DNA of 60,110 bases from the NCBI GenBank assembly GCA_900548545.1, contig URKX01000012.1, forward strand, positions 1 to 60,110, written 5' to 3'. Shown piece after piece: positions 42,316 through 50,762 of the stretch. A model generated the notes under the pieces. The model searched no databases. It was not told where the DNA came from and worked only from the letters and a program-made list of their open reading frames with translations. The position numbers were made by a program, and so were the translations under genes. Position 1 is the stretch's first letter; each line of letters starts with the position of its first letter. This stretch comes from an uncultured Oscillospiraceae bacterium. Its GTDB lineage: Bacteria; Bacillota; Clostridia; Oscillospirales; Acutalibacteraceae.

Positions 42316-44847
42316 ATGAAGATCAGTTTTTCGACACTGGCTTGCCCGGATTATTCCTGGGTAGACATCTATTCTATGGCGAAAGACCTAGGGTTTGGCG
42401 GTATTGAAATCCGCGGCCTAGGGCAGGATATTTTCGCTGTAAACGCCCGTCCTTTTACGGATGAGCGACTGCCTAAGACCCTGGAAAAGCTGCGTTCCCT
42501 AAATCTGGAGATCCCCTGCCTGGCTTCCGGCTGCGGTTTGAAGTACAAAGAAGACTTTGACAAGAATATCTCCGAAGTGACTCAGTACATTGTGCTGGCG
42601 AAAAAGTTGGGCACCCCGTATATCCGTGTGCTGGGCGACCGCTACCCGGAACCCCAGGGTGAGGTGGACGACGATTTCGTGGCTGAGTCCTTAAAGCTTT
42701 TGGGCGTGATCGCCCAGGGCTTTGGGGTATGCCTGCTGGTGGAAACCAACGGCGTTTATTCCAACACCCAGCGGCTGCGTGCGCTGCTGGATAAAGTGGA
42801 CCTGCCCTCTGTGGCAGCCTTGTGGGATATCCATCACCCCTATCGCTATGCCGGGGAATCCCCCCGGGAAACCGTGGCGAACCTGGGTTCTTACATCAAG
42901 TATGTCCACGCCAAAGACGGCGTTATGGTGGATGGCAAAGCACAGTACCGGATGATGGGCGAGGGCGACCTGCCTATCCATGAGATGCTGGACGCTTTGG
43001 TGGATATGGGCTATGATGGCTACATCTCCCTGGAGTGGGTTAAGCGCTGGGCCCAGGAGCTTTCCGACGCCGGCGTGGTGTTCCCCCAGTTTGCGAACTA
43101 CATGAACGACTATTTCGCTTCCTTGTCCATGAAGGAAGGGGAGCTGCAAGACAACAATACCCACACCGGCAAGTACGTCTGGCCCAAGGAAACGCTCATC
43201 GACGCCACGTTCCCCGATGTGCTGGACCGCATGGTGAAAGAGTTCCCCGACCAGCTGTGTTTCAAGTACACCGAGCTGGACTACACCCGCACCTATTCCG
43301 AGTTCCGGGATGATGTGAACCAGTTTGCCCGGGCCCTCATCGCCATGGGCGTGAAGAAGGGCGACCACGTGGCCATTTGGGCCACCAACGTGCCCCAGTG
43401 GTACATCACCTTCTGGGCTGCCACCACCATCGGCGCGGTGCTGGTCACGGTGAACACCGCCTATAAGATCCACGAGGCCGAGTACCTGCTGCGCCAGTCC
43501 GACACCCACACCTTGGTGATGATCGACGGCTATAAGGACTCCGACTACGTGGGTATCATCAAAGAGCTGTGCCCCGAGCTCCAGGACAGCCTGCCCGGTA
43601 AGCTGCATTCCAAGCGGCTGCCGGTGCTGCGCAACGTCATCACCGTTGACAGCCACCAGAAGGGCTGCTACACTTGGGAGCACGCCATGGGCCTGGGCGA
43701 TTCCGTTCCCCCTACCGAGGTGGACAACCGCCGCCGCCATGTGCACAAAGACGACGTGTGCAATATGCAGTACACTTCCGGCACCACCGGCTTCCCCAAG
43801 GGCGTTATGCTCACCCACTACAATGTGGTGAACAACGGCAAGGCCATTGGTGACTGCATGGATCTGTCCACCGCCGACAAAATGATGATCCAGGTGCCCA
43901 TGTTCCACTGCTTCGGCATGGTGCTGGCCATGACCGCTTCCATGACCCACGGCACCTCCATGTGCCCCATCACCGCCTTCTCTCCCCGGAAGGGCCTGCA
44001 CTGCATCAACCAGGAGCAGATCACGGCCTTCCATGGTGTGCCCACCATGTTTATTGCCATGCTGGAGCACCCCGATTTTGAGAACACCGACTTTTCCCAT
44101 ATGCGCACCGGCATCATGGCAGGCTCCCCCTGCCCGGTGAAGGTGATGCAGGACGTGGTGGATAAGATGCATATGTCCGAGATCTGCATCACCTACGGCC
44201 AGACCGAGGCCTCTCCCGGCTGCACCATGTCCAAGACTACCGACTCTTTGGATGTGCGTGTCAACACCGTGGGCGGCGCCATGTTCGGCGTGGCGTGCAA
44301 GATCGTGGATCCGGAAACCGGTGAAGACCTGCCCGACAACGTGGATGGCGAGTTCGTGGCCAAGGGATACAACATTATGAAAGGCTACTACAAGATGCCC
44401 GAAGCCACCGCTGCCGCCATTGACAAGGACGGCTGGCTCCACACGGGCGACTTGGCCCGCCGCACCCCCGAAGGCAACTACAAGATCACCGGCCGTATCA
44501 AGGATATGATCATCCGCGGCGGTGAGAACATCTACCCCAAAGAGATCGAGGACTTCATCTACACCCATCCCAAGGTTCGTGACGTGCAGGTCATCGGCGT
44601 GCCTGATGAGCAGTACGGCGAAGAGATCATGGCCTGCGTCATCCTGAAGGAGGGGGAAACTTCCAGCGAGGAAGAGATCAAGGCCTATGTCCGGGACCAT
44701 ATGGCAAAGCACAAAGTGCCCCGCTATGTGACCTTTGTCCAGGAGTTCCCCATGAATGCCGCAGGCAAGATCTTGAAGTACAAGATGCGTGAAGACGCTG
44801 TGGAGTACTTGAAGCTGCAAAAGGCGGACAGTATTGTAACAGCATAA
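42316..44847 (+). CDS. Sugar-phosphate-isomerase-like TIM barrel fused to an AMP-binding acyl-CoA synthetase, 843 aa
   Basis: Residues 1 to about 275 are an AP-endonuclease-2/xylose-isomerase-like TIM barrel (MKISFSTLACPDYSWVDIY, LLVETNGVYSN, ALWDIHHPY, YVHAKDG, YDGYISLEW) of the sugar-phosphate isomerase/epimerase group. From about residue 290 to the end is a complete adenylate-forming enzyme: phosphate loop YTSGTTGFPKG, YGQTEASPG, DGWLHTGDLA, GRIKDMIIRGGENIYP and the C-terminal Lys motif AAGKILKYKM. It resembles medium/long-chain acyl-CoA synthetases. ATG at 42316 has GAGGTGG 8 nt upstream. No frameshift separates the halves, so it is a true fusion. How the activities connect is unknown. 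Confidence 0.9.
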   Translation: MKISFSTLACPDYSWVDIYSMAKDLGFGGIEIRGLGQDIFAVNARPFTDERLPKTLEKLRSLNLEIPCLASGCGLKYKEDFDKNISEVTQYIVLAKKLGTPYIRVLGDRYPEPQGEVDDDFVAESLKLLGVIAQGFGVCLLVETNGVYSNTQRLRALLDKVDLPSVAALWDIHHPYRYAGESPRETVANLGSYIKYVHAKDGVMVDGKAQYRMMGEGDLPIHEMLDALVDMGYDGYISLEWVKRWAQELSDAGVVFPQFANYMNDYFASLSMKEGELQDNNTHTGKYVWPKETLIDATFPDVLDRMVKEFPDQLCFKYTELDYTRTYSEFRDDVNQFARALIAMGVKKGDHVAIWATNVPQWYITFWAATTIGAVLVTVNTAYKIHEAEYLLRQSDTHTLVMIDGYKDSDYVGIIKELCPELQDSLPGKLHSKRLPVLRNVITVDSHQKGCYTWEHAMGLGDSVPPTEVDNRRRHVHKDDVCNMQYTSGTTGFPKGVMLTHYNVVNNGKAIGDCMDLSTADKMMIQVPMFHCFGMVLAMTASMTHGTSMCPITAFSPRKGLHCINQEQITAFHGVPTMFIAMLEHPDFENTDFSHMRTGIMAGSPCPVKVMQDVVDKMHMSEICITYGQTEASPGCTMSKTTDSLDVRVNTVGGAMFGVACKIVDPETGEDLPDNVDGEFVAKGYNIMKGYYKMPEATAAAIDKDGWLHTGDLARRTPEGNYKITGRIKDMIIRGGENIYPKEIEDFIYTHPKVRDVQVIGVPDEQYGEEIMACVILKEGETSSEEEIKAYVRDHMAKHKVPRYVTFVQEFPMNAAGKILKYKMREDAVEYLKLQKADSIVTA

Positions 44848-44916
44848 GGTACCAGCGTTTCGAAAAACATAAAAAGCAGGGTGGGAGGGCTTGCTTTCCC
44901 GTCTATGTTTCGTCAG

Positions 44917-44955
44917 GAAAAGGACACCCAAGCACCTTGCTGGGTGTCCTTTTTC
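44917..44955. terminator. Shared bidirectional terminator
   Basis: AAAAGGACACCCA and TGGGTGTCCTTTTT form the stem between the plus-strand synthetase gene and the minus-strand DUF2461 gene. Confidence 0.9.
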
Positions 44956-44998
44956 CGTTTCTGGTAAGAGGCAGCAGCCGGACATGGCTTTCTGCCAG

Positions 44999-45724
44999 TC
45001 ACCGCTGCCAGAGTTCCCGCTCTGTTTCCTGCCGCAGGGTTTCCTCCGCTACAGCCAGGAGGAACCGGTATACGGGGAACAGCAGCCGTAAGTCCTCCAG
45101 AAGCTTGCCGGAAAGCTCCCGGGAAAAAAGCAGGGGGAAGTCGTGGCTTCCCGCGTGGAAGCCGATGTTCCGCCTCTCCAGCCAGAGCTGTTCCTCCGGG
45201 GTCCTGGCGCTGTAGCGGGGCCGCTTGAAGCAATCCCCGTCCATCTGGAAGACCGATTGCCCCAGATAGGCTTTCTGGGCGTTGGCGAACGTTTCATCCC
45301 CCGCCAGGATCCGCTGCCGGAGGTTGTTCATGTACGAGGCGGAAGCGTGGTAAAACCCGCAGCCATAGCCAAACCCATCTTGGTTGATCTCAAAGTAGAT
45401 CCCCGGGTAATCCTGGGCGTGCATCCGGCCGCCCCGCTTGAAAATCAGCCACAGATGGTCCCGGTACAGGGAGGGATCCTTGGTGTAGCGTGTGTCCCGC
45501 CAGATCCGGGCAATGGTTTTGTCCACCTTGGGTTCGGTGATGAATTGGGGATCCAGCTCCAGCATGGTGGGGGACAGGTCCATCACCAGCTGGCGCATGG
45601 GCTGGATCACCAGGGCTTGGTATTCTTTTTTGTGTTCGGCAAACCAGGTCCGGCTGTCGTGCAGGCGGTTTTCAAAGAGGAATTCCAGTGTCTTTTGGGA
45701 AAAAAGACTGTCCAATGGGCACAC
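44999..45724 (-). CDS. DUF2461 family protein, 241 aa
   Basis: Matches DUF2461 (LEFLFENRLHDSRTWFAEHKKEYQ, IARIWRDTRYTKDPSLYRDHLW, and YFEINQDGFGYGCGFYHAS). Function unknown for the family. The start is GTG at 45724 or TTG at 45715; the latter has a better-spaced AAAGGA. A strong terminator of the upstream gene lies immediately before it, so expression may depend on read-through or a weak local promoter. Confidence 0.82.
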   Translation of the reverse strand: MCPLDSLFSQKTLEFLFENRLHDSRTWFAEHKKEYQALVIQPMRQLVMDLSPTMLELDPQFITEPKVDKTIARIWRDTRYTKDPSLYRDHLWLIFKRGGRMHAQDYPGIYFEINQDGFGYGCGFYHASASYMNNLRQRILAGDETFANAQKAYLGQSVFQMDGDCFKRPRYSARTPEEQLWLERRNIGFHAGSHDFPLLFSRELSGKLLEDLRLLFPVYRFLLAVAEETLRQETERELWQR

Positions 45725-45738
45725 TTCCTTTCCAGTGG

Positions 45739-45779
45739 CAAAAAAAGGACGCCCCCAGCTTTCCCGCCGGGGAGCGTCC
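45739..45779 (-). terminator. Terminator of the small ACT-like gene
   Basis: On the minus strand GGACGC-T-CCCC pairs with GGGG-GCGTCC and is followed by T7. It lies between the 84-aa gene and DUF2461. Confidence 0.88.
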
Positions 45780-45792
45780 CTGGGATGTCCGC

Positions 45793-46047
45793 TCAGTTCA
45801 GGTCCAACAGTTTGGCGCTGACGCCTTCCAGGCTGTTGAAACCATCCATCATCTTGTCAATGGTTTCCCGGTCGCCGCAAGCCTGCAGCATGATCACTCC
45901 ATCGTCGGAGCAGTACTCTTCGCTGGTTTCATGAAGGCCTACCCGCAGCTTGATGTTGCAGCCAAACTCGGTGAGAGCCTTCTGCAGGTTCAAGGCGTTG
46001 GCGTGACGGTGGTCCACCCGCAAACCGATGATATAATAGCAGTTCAT
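45793..46047 (-). CDS. Small ACT-like (TM1266/hydrogenase-regulator-like) protein, 84 aa
   Basis: Pattern MNCYYIIGLRVDHR, a helix, GCNIKLRVGLHE, VIMLQACG, a helix and LEGVSAKLLDLN fits a ferredoxin-like beta-alpha-beta-beta-alpha-beta fold as in the iron-only hydrogenase system regulator family. No DNA-binding part. The start at 46047 follows GCGAGGGAA; the longer frame to 46197 is upstream leader. No hydrogenase genes are nearby, so the regulatory role is only suggested by family. Confidence 0.6.
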   Translation of the reverse strand: MNCYYIIGLRVDHRHANALNLQKALTEFGCNIKLRVGLHETSEEYCSDDGVIMLQACGDRETIDKMMDGFNSLEGVSAKLLDLN

Positions 46048-46187
46048 AAGAAGTTCCCTCGCTTTCTCAAATTCCAAAAAACGCGTTTCTTTTTGCAGAT
46101 CACCCACAATGGCAGGGTGCACATCCGGAATCCTGGAGGCACCGGGGTGTATTCTTCCCATGTGTCTGAGGGGATGCTGTCGAAAAT

Positions 46188-46216
46188 AGTATACCACGAT
46201 TCCCTGTTAGATACAA
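46188..46216 (-). promoter_or_regulatory. Promoter of the ACT-like gene
   Basis: Minus strand TTGTAT (46216-46211) and TATACT (46193-46188) are 17 nt apart, giving a leader of about 130 nt. Confidence 0.65.
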
Positions 46217-46248
46217 GTTCCCCGCTATGGAGGAAATGAAAAAAGCCC

Positions 46249-46303
46249 TTGACGGCAGGGGGAAAACCGTGTACAATAGAACGAGTTAGTTGGAGCTAAC
46301 TAA
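46249..46303 (+). promoter_or_regulatory. DUF2325 promoter with DtxR/IdeR-like iron operator
   Basis: TTGACG (46249-46254), a 17-nt spacer and TACAAT (46272-46277). The imperfect 18-bp palindrome at 46286-46303 (TTAGTTGG-AGCTAACTAA) covers the expected start site and resembles DtxR-family operators built on TTAG...CTAA. This fits iron-dependent repression. The remaining gap to 46445 is a leader with a small hairpin (GCCTT/AAGGC). Confidence 0.6.
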
Positions 46304-46445
46304 TTTAAGTGGCCTTCGCAAGGCTGCATTTCTTTTCTAAGCTGGTTAGTTATGTACAGCTCCCTCCCTCATGGCGTCCCTTTTTAAAGGGCGGCTTGTG
46401 GCAGGGAACAGGAAACACCACGGTTTGTAAATAAAGGAGAGTCCT

Positions 46446-46730
46446 ATGAGCGTTGTGATTGTTGGAGGGAACGAGCGGATGGCTGGCCAGTATGAGGACA
46501 TCTGCAAAGAACACGGCTGTAAGGCGAAAGTGTTCACGAAGGAAAACGGTTCGTTAAAGCGCAAACTGGGGAGCCCCGATTTGCTGATTCTGTTCATCAG
46601 CACGGTATCCCACAAGATGGTGATCAGCGTTACCCAAGAGGCCAAACGGAACCAGATCCCCATGGCCCGGGTTCACACCAGCAGTGCTACGGCTCTGCGG
46701 GCGGCGTTGTCCCAGTGGATGATGGGCTAA
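46446..46730 (+). CDS. DUF2325 small protein, 94 aa
   Basis: Full-length match to the short DUF2325 group (MSVVIVGGNERMAGQYEDIC, GSPDLLILFISTVSHKMV and RVHTSSATALRAAL). In Clostridia such genes frequently lie near feoAB and are linked to iron; here the upstream iron-type operator supports that link although no feo gene is in the window. GGAGAG lies 6 nt before the ATG. The biochemical role is unknown. Confidence 0.85.
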   Translation: MSVVIVGGNERMAGQYEDICKEHGCKAKVFTKENGSLKRKLGSPDLLILFISTVSHKMVISVTQEAKRNQIPMARVHTSSATALRAALSQWMMG

Positions 46731-46774
46731 AAAGCCCCCGCACCAATTTTTCACCAGTCTCTCTTTATTACGGC

Positions 46775-46803
46775 TTGCGCCCAAAGGCGGAAGCGGATAC
46801 AAT
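46775..46803 (+). promoter_or_regulatory. Promoter of the exonuclease-BRCT gene
   Basis: TTGCGC (46775-46780), a 17-nt spacer and TACAAT (46798-46803), about 30 nt before the start codon. Confidence 0.65.
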
Positions 46804-46833
46804 AAAGAAAAGAATGGGAAAAGGAGTGGTTCC

Positions 46834-47745
46834 ATGGCGAAGACCGACCGTCCTGGAAAAGGGCAGAGTTTACTTTGCCTGCCCCGGGACTACACCGTGG
46901 TGGATACGGAAACCACCGGGCTTTCCAGCGAAGCCTGCAGCTTGATTGAAGTGTCTGCCCTGCGGGTGCGGGGAGGCCAGGTGCAGGAGGAGTTTTCCAC
47001 CCTCATCCGCCCCCCTTGGCGGGAGGTGGAGAAACAGGGGGAGTGGACCATGGGGTACGTGGACGACTTTATCCAGGGGCTTACGGGTATCACCGACGAG
47101 ATGCTGGAGGGAGCCCCCCAGCCGGAAGACGCCCTGCCCCAGGTGGAGGCGTTTTTGGGAAAGGATTTGCTGATGGGCCACAACGTGGGCTTTGATATGG
47201 CGTTCCTCTACGATTCTTTTCGGAAGTACCTAGACCGCCCGCTGCAAAACGACTCCCTGGACCACCTTCGTATTGCCCGCAAGCTTTTGCCCCAACTGTC
47301 CCATCATCGCTTGGGGGACGTGGCGGCTGCTTTGGGGGTTCCCTATGAGGGGGCCCACCGGGCTTTGCAGGATTGCCGCATCACCTACGGCTGTTATGAA
47401 AAGCTCCGGGTGCTGGCCCTTTCCCAGGGGACAGAGGAGGACTTTGCCCGCTCGTTCCAAAAGAAGAAACAGCCCAAGCACCCGGGGATTCCCGGACATC
47501 CGTTTTATGGGAAGCGCCTGGCTTTTGCGGGCAGCCTGAAAACCCTTTCCCGGGAACAGGCGGCGGACCGGGCGGCCCAGGTGGGGGCCAAGCTGGACCG
47601 GGAAGTCACGGGAAAAACAGACTACCTGGTGGTCCCCGCCGCAGGGGACCAGCCCCTTCCCGGGAAAGGGGACGGCCCGGTGATCCTGCCGGAGGCAGCT
47701 TTTTTGCGCCTTTTGGGGGAAGAGGCCCTGGAAGGAAAGCGTTGA
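46834..47745 (+). CDS. DnaQ-like 3'-5' exonuclease with C-terminal BRCT domain, 303 aa
   Basis: A DEDDh exonuclease: VVDTETTGLS (D,E), GHNVGFDMAFL (D) and GAHRALQDCR (H,D) are all intact, as in the epsilon subunit of Pol III. About residues 223-300 form a BRCT domain (PFYGKRLAFAGSLKTLSREQA, TGKTDYLVVP). The combination implies recruitment to DNA repair or processing sites. AAAAGGAG precedes the ATG. Confidence 0.88.
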   Translation: MAKTDRPGKGQSLLCLPRDYTVVDTETTGLSSEACSLIEVSALRVRGGQVQEEFSTLIRPPWREVEKQGEWTMGYVDDFIQGLTGITDEMLEGAPQPEDALPQVEAFLGKDLLMGHNVGFDMAFLYDSFRKYLDRPLQNDSLDHLRIARKLLPQLSHHRLGDVAAALGVPYEGAHRALQDCRITYGCYEKLRVLALSQGTEEDFARSFQKKKQPKHPGIPGHPFYGKRLAFAGSLKTLSREQAADRAAQVGAKLDREVTGKTDYLVVPAAGDQPLPGKGDGPVILPEAAFLRLLGEEALEGKR

Positions 47746-47770
47746 CTTGCAGGAGGCGTGCCACTATAAT
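47742..47770 (+). promoter_or_regulatory. ispDF promoter
   Basis: TTGACT (47742-47747), a 17-nt spacer and TATAAT (47765-47770); the -35 box overlaps the stop codon of the exonuclease gene. Confidence 0.75.
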
Positions 47771-47871
47771 GGGAGAAAACATCCTGCCAGGATAGGCCGG
47801 GCGGGAAAAGACACGGTTGGTGCAGGGACGCCTGAAAGGGAGGGACCTGCCGGGAAAAAGGAGGAACCAGG

Positions 47872-49050
47872 GTGGAAGGTCAATTTGGTGCGGTGATTGT
47901 AGCGGCGGGGAAATCCACCCGCATGGGAGGCGGAACTTCCAAGGTGTTGGAGGATCTGGGCGGCAAGCCGGTGCTGCTCTGCTCGTTTATGACTTTGGCC
48001 CAGTCCCCTTGGGTGGGGGAGCTGTGCGTGGTCTGCCGGGAGGAGGATTTGGACCAGGTCCGGGCGCTTTTGGTGGGAAAGACGAGAAAGCCGGTGGCTG
48101 TGGTCCCCGGAGGCCAGGAGCGGCAGGATTCCGTGCTCCAGGGGGTGGAGGCCCTTTCCCCGGAGCTTCCCTACCTGCTGATCCACGATGGGGCCCGGCC
48201 CTTTGTCGCCCCAGAGATGGTGGAGGCTGTCTGCAAAGATGCCGTGGCCTATGGGGCTGCCACTGCCGCGGTACCCTCCAAGGACACCTGCAAGCTTTCC
48301 AACGGCCAGGGGTTCGTGGAATCCACCCCGCCCCGGGAACGTCTGATGGCTATCCAGACCCCCCAGGCCTTTGAGCGGGAGATGTACCTGTACGCTTTGC
48401 GGAAAGCCCAAAGCGCCGGGGTGTCCTACACTGACGACTGCCAGCTGATCGAGGCGGCGGGAGGCAGGGTGCGCCTGACCCTGGGTGACTATAAAAACAT
48501 CAAGCTTACCACCCCGGAAGACCGGGTAACTGCCCGGGCTTACCTGGGAGAACAGAAGGAGGAAAAGACCATGCGCATCGGTTCTGGATACGACGTCCAC
48601 AGGCTGGTGGAGGGCAGAAAGCTGATCTTGGGCGGGGTAGACGTGCCCTATGAAAGGGGGCTTTTGGGCCATTCCGACGCCGATGTGCTGGCCCACGCCA
48701 TTACTGATGCCCTGTTGGGTGCGGCCGCCCTGGGGGACATTGGCAAGCTCTTCCCGGATAACGACCCCCAGTATGAAGGGGCGGACAGCTTGGCGCTGTT
48801 GGGGCGTGTCTGCGCCTTGCTGGGGGAAAAGGGCTATTCCATCGGCAACATCGATGCCACGGTGATTGCCCAGCGGCCCAAGCTGGCCCCCCACATCCCC
48901 CAGATGCGGGAAAACCTGGCCAAAGCCTGCGGGATCGCGTTGCCCCAGGTGAGCGTAAAAGCCACCACGGAAGAGGGCCTGGGCTTTACCGGCAGCGGGG
49001 ATGGCATAGCAGCATCTGCGGTCTGCCTGCTGGAACAGGCAGCCGGGTGA
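47872..49050 (+). CDS. ispDF: Bifunctional IspD/IspF (MEP pathway), 392 aa
   Basis: The N-terminal half is MEP cytidylyltransferase (VIVAAGKSTRMGG, HDGARPF, TPQAFE and TDDCQLIE). The C-terminal half, from about residue 234, is MECDP synthase (MRIGSGYDVHRLVEGR, LGGVDVPYERGLLGHSDADVL, IGKLFPDNDPQYEGADS and TTEEGLGFTGSGDGIAA). Together they carry out two non-consecutive steps of isoprenoid precursor synthesis. GTG start at 47872 follows AAGGAGGAA. Fused IspDF occurs in several lineages and may help complex formation with IspE. Confidence 0.96.
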   Translation: MEGQFGAVIVAAGKSTRMGGGTSKVLEDLGGKPVLLCSFMTLAQSPWVGELCVVCREEDLDQVRALLVGKTRKPVAVVPGGQERQDSVLQGVEALSPELPYLLIHDGARPFVAPEMVEAVCKDAVAYGAATAAVPSKDTCKLSNGQGFVESTPPRERLMAIQTPQAFEREMYLYALRKAQSAGVSYTDDCQLIEAAGGRVRLTLGDYKNIKLTTPEDRVTARAYLGEQKEEKTMRIGSGYDVHRLVEGRKLILGGVDVPYERGLLGHSDADVLAHAITDALLGAAALGDIGKLFPDNDPQYEGADSLALLGRVCALLGEKGYSIGNIDATVIAQRPKLAPHIPQMRENLAKACGIALPQVSVKATTEEGLGFTGSGDGIAASAVCLLEQAAG

Positions 49051-49122
49051 GTGGCTGCAAAAGCGCTGTTTAAAGTTGGAAATCTTTTTGGCTTTTAAGA
49101 AAGGGGCCTCCTTTTTTCACTG

Positions 49123-49158
49123 GGGCCGCTGCCCGCGGTTTGGGGCAGCGGCCTTTTT
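49123..49158 (+). terminator. ispDF terminator
   Basis: An 11-bp GC-rich stem (GGCCGCTGCCC with GGGCAGCGGCC) is followed by T5. Confidence 0.9.
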
Positions 49159-49241
49159 GCTGCCTGTCCTTCGGGTCACCGGGTGGTTTTCCCTGCATAG
49201 AATGGTATAAAAAACTCGTGGAAGGCAAATGAGGTGATCTT

Positions 49242-49469
49242 TTGGGCAAGCCTTTGATTGTGGTCAGTTCCGTGACCTACGCGATGAAAGGCCGTGACCT
49301 GCTGTTCCGTCACGGCATCCGGGGATATGTGGAGCGCATCCCCAAAACAGGTGATACAGGATGTGGGTATGGGATCTACGTCCCCCAAGGGGCGGACGCC
49401 GCAGAGCGGATTTTGCGGGAAAACCATATCCGTGTGCTGCGCCGTATGGAACAGGATGGTGAAGCCTGA
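49242..49469 (+). CDS. DUF3343 (putative Se/S carrier-like) protein, 75 aa
   Basis: A short single-domain protein of the DUF3343 family (DRDLL-type helix, GCGYGIYVPQGADAA near the end), thought to carry sulfur or selenium in analogy to TusA/YedF; a Cys is present in TGCGYG. TTG start at 49242 with GAGGTGATC upstream. Its stop overlaps the start of the cysteine desulfurase (TGATG), so the two are coupled. Confidence 0.82.
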   Translation: MGKPLIVVSSVTYAMKGRDLLFRHGIRGYVERIPKTGDTGCGYGIYVPQGADAAERILRENHIRVLRRMEQDGEA

Positions 49470-50617
49470 TGATTTATTTGGACAACAGCGCCACCACCTA
49501 TCCCAAGCCCCAAGGGGTACGCCAGGCGGTGCAGCGGTCTTTTATAGAACAAGGGGCCAATCCCGGCCGAAGCGGCTACGGGATGTGCCTTTCCACCACC
49601 CGGGCGGTGTACCGGGTGCGTCAATTGGCGGCGGAGTTTTTCGGCGCCCCTGGTCCGGAGTGCGTCCTGTTCCAGCCCAGCTGTACCCAGGCGCTGAATT
49701 TGGTGATCAAGGGGTTCCTGAAGCCTGGTGACCATGTGGTGATTACCGATTTGGAGCACAATGCCGTTGCCCGGCCCCTGGAGGCCATAAAAGCCCGGGG
49801 GGTCAGTTATTCCGTGGTGCCGGTAACCCCCGGGGACAACGACGCCACCTTGGATGCTTTCCGGAAAGCTTTGGGCCCCAAAACAAAACTGGCCGTGTGC
49901 ACCATGGCTTCCAATGTGTTCGGTATCCGGGTGCCGGTGGAGCGCATCACTGCCCTGTGCCATCAGTACGGGATGAAGGTTTGTGTGGATGCTGCCCAGG
50001 GGGCCGGGCTGTTCCCCATCCACATGGAGGAAAGCGGCATCGATTTTCTGTGCTGCGCTGGGCATAAGGGGCTTTACGGCCCTATGGGCACGGGGCTGCT
50101 CCTGCTGCGGGAGCCGGAAGAGCTTTTGGAAACGCTGGTGGAAGGGGGCACAGGGACCCAGTCCCGCAGCCTCCTCCAGCCGGAAGAGGCCCCGGAGCGA
50201 TACGAAAGCGGCACCCTGAATGTGCCGGGCATCTTAGGGCTGGGTGCGGGGATTGAGTTTGTCCGCCGCCGGGGGGTGGAGCGCATTTGTGAGGAGGAGC
50301 TGCAAAAGCTGCGGTATCTTCACGGCCGTCTCTCCCGCATGGGGCACGTGGTCTTGTACACCCCAGCTCCCCAGTCCTCTTTCAGTGCGCCGGTGCTCTC
50401 TTTCAACGTGGGAGGCGTGCCCAGCGAGCGGGTGGGGGATTTTTTGGCAAAAGGGGGCATCGCTGTGCGGTGTGGCCTCCACTGCGCCCCTTTAGCCCAC
50501 AAGAAAATGGGCACCTTGGAAACGGGCACTGTGCGGGTTTCCCCTTCGGCTTTCACCCGGCGGGAGGATTTGGACGCCTTGGTCCTGCGCCTTTCCCATT
50601 GGCGGGGAGAAAATTGA
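49469..50617 (+). CDS. Cysteine desulfurase / class V aminotransferase-fold enzyme, 382 aa
   Basis: A PLP enzyme of the SufS/CsdA type: MIYLDNSATTYPKP, LEHNAVARPLEA, VDAAQGAGLFPI, CAGHKGLYGPMGTGLL (the PLP lysine in HKG) and the catalytic-loop Cys in GIAVRCGLHCAP. It releases sulfur (or selenium) from cysteine (or selenocysteine) as a persulfide. Coupling to DUF3343 suggests the small protein receives that sulfur or selenium. No suf genes are nearby. Confidence 0.92.
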   Translation: MIYLDNSATTYPKPQGVRQAVQRSFIEQGANPGRSGYGMCLSTTRAVYRVRQLAAEFFGAPGPECVLFQPSCTQALNLVIKGFLKPGDHVVITDLEHNAVARPLEAIKARGVSYSVVPVTPGDNDATLDAFRKALGPKTKLAVCTMASNVFGIRVPVERITALCHQYGMKVCVDAAQGAGLFPIHMEESGIDFLCCAGHKGLYGPMGTGLLLLREPEELLETLVEGGTGTQSRSLLQPEEAPERYESGTLNVPGILGLGAGIEFVRRRGVERICEEELQKLRYLHGRLSRMGHVVLYTPAPQSSFSAPVLSFNVGGVPSERVGDFLAKGGIAVRCGLHCAPLAHKKMGTLETGTVRVSPSAFTRREDLDALVLRLSHWRGEN

Positions 50618-50641
50618 TGTTTCCATAAAAACTTCTTTTCA

Positions 50642-50669
50642 TTGACAAAGGTTTATGATAAAATAATCT
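50642..50669 (+). promoter_or_regulatory. cdaA promoter
   Basis: Perfect TTGACA (50642-50647), a 16-nt spacer and TAATCT (50664-50669). Confidence 0.55.
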
Positions 50670-50762
50670 TCAGAGAAAGGCTTGCCGCAAGTGCCGAGGG
50701 CAGAAGGCCCCGGCATTTGCCCTGCCTGGGAACGTTCAACAAAAAGAAAAGGGGTGACAGCC

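Noticed and set aside
42691..44985. 764-codon minus-strand frame opposite the acyl-CoA synthetase
   Set aside because: His/Val/Gly-rich antisense shadow of a GC-rich gene, with no domains.
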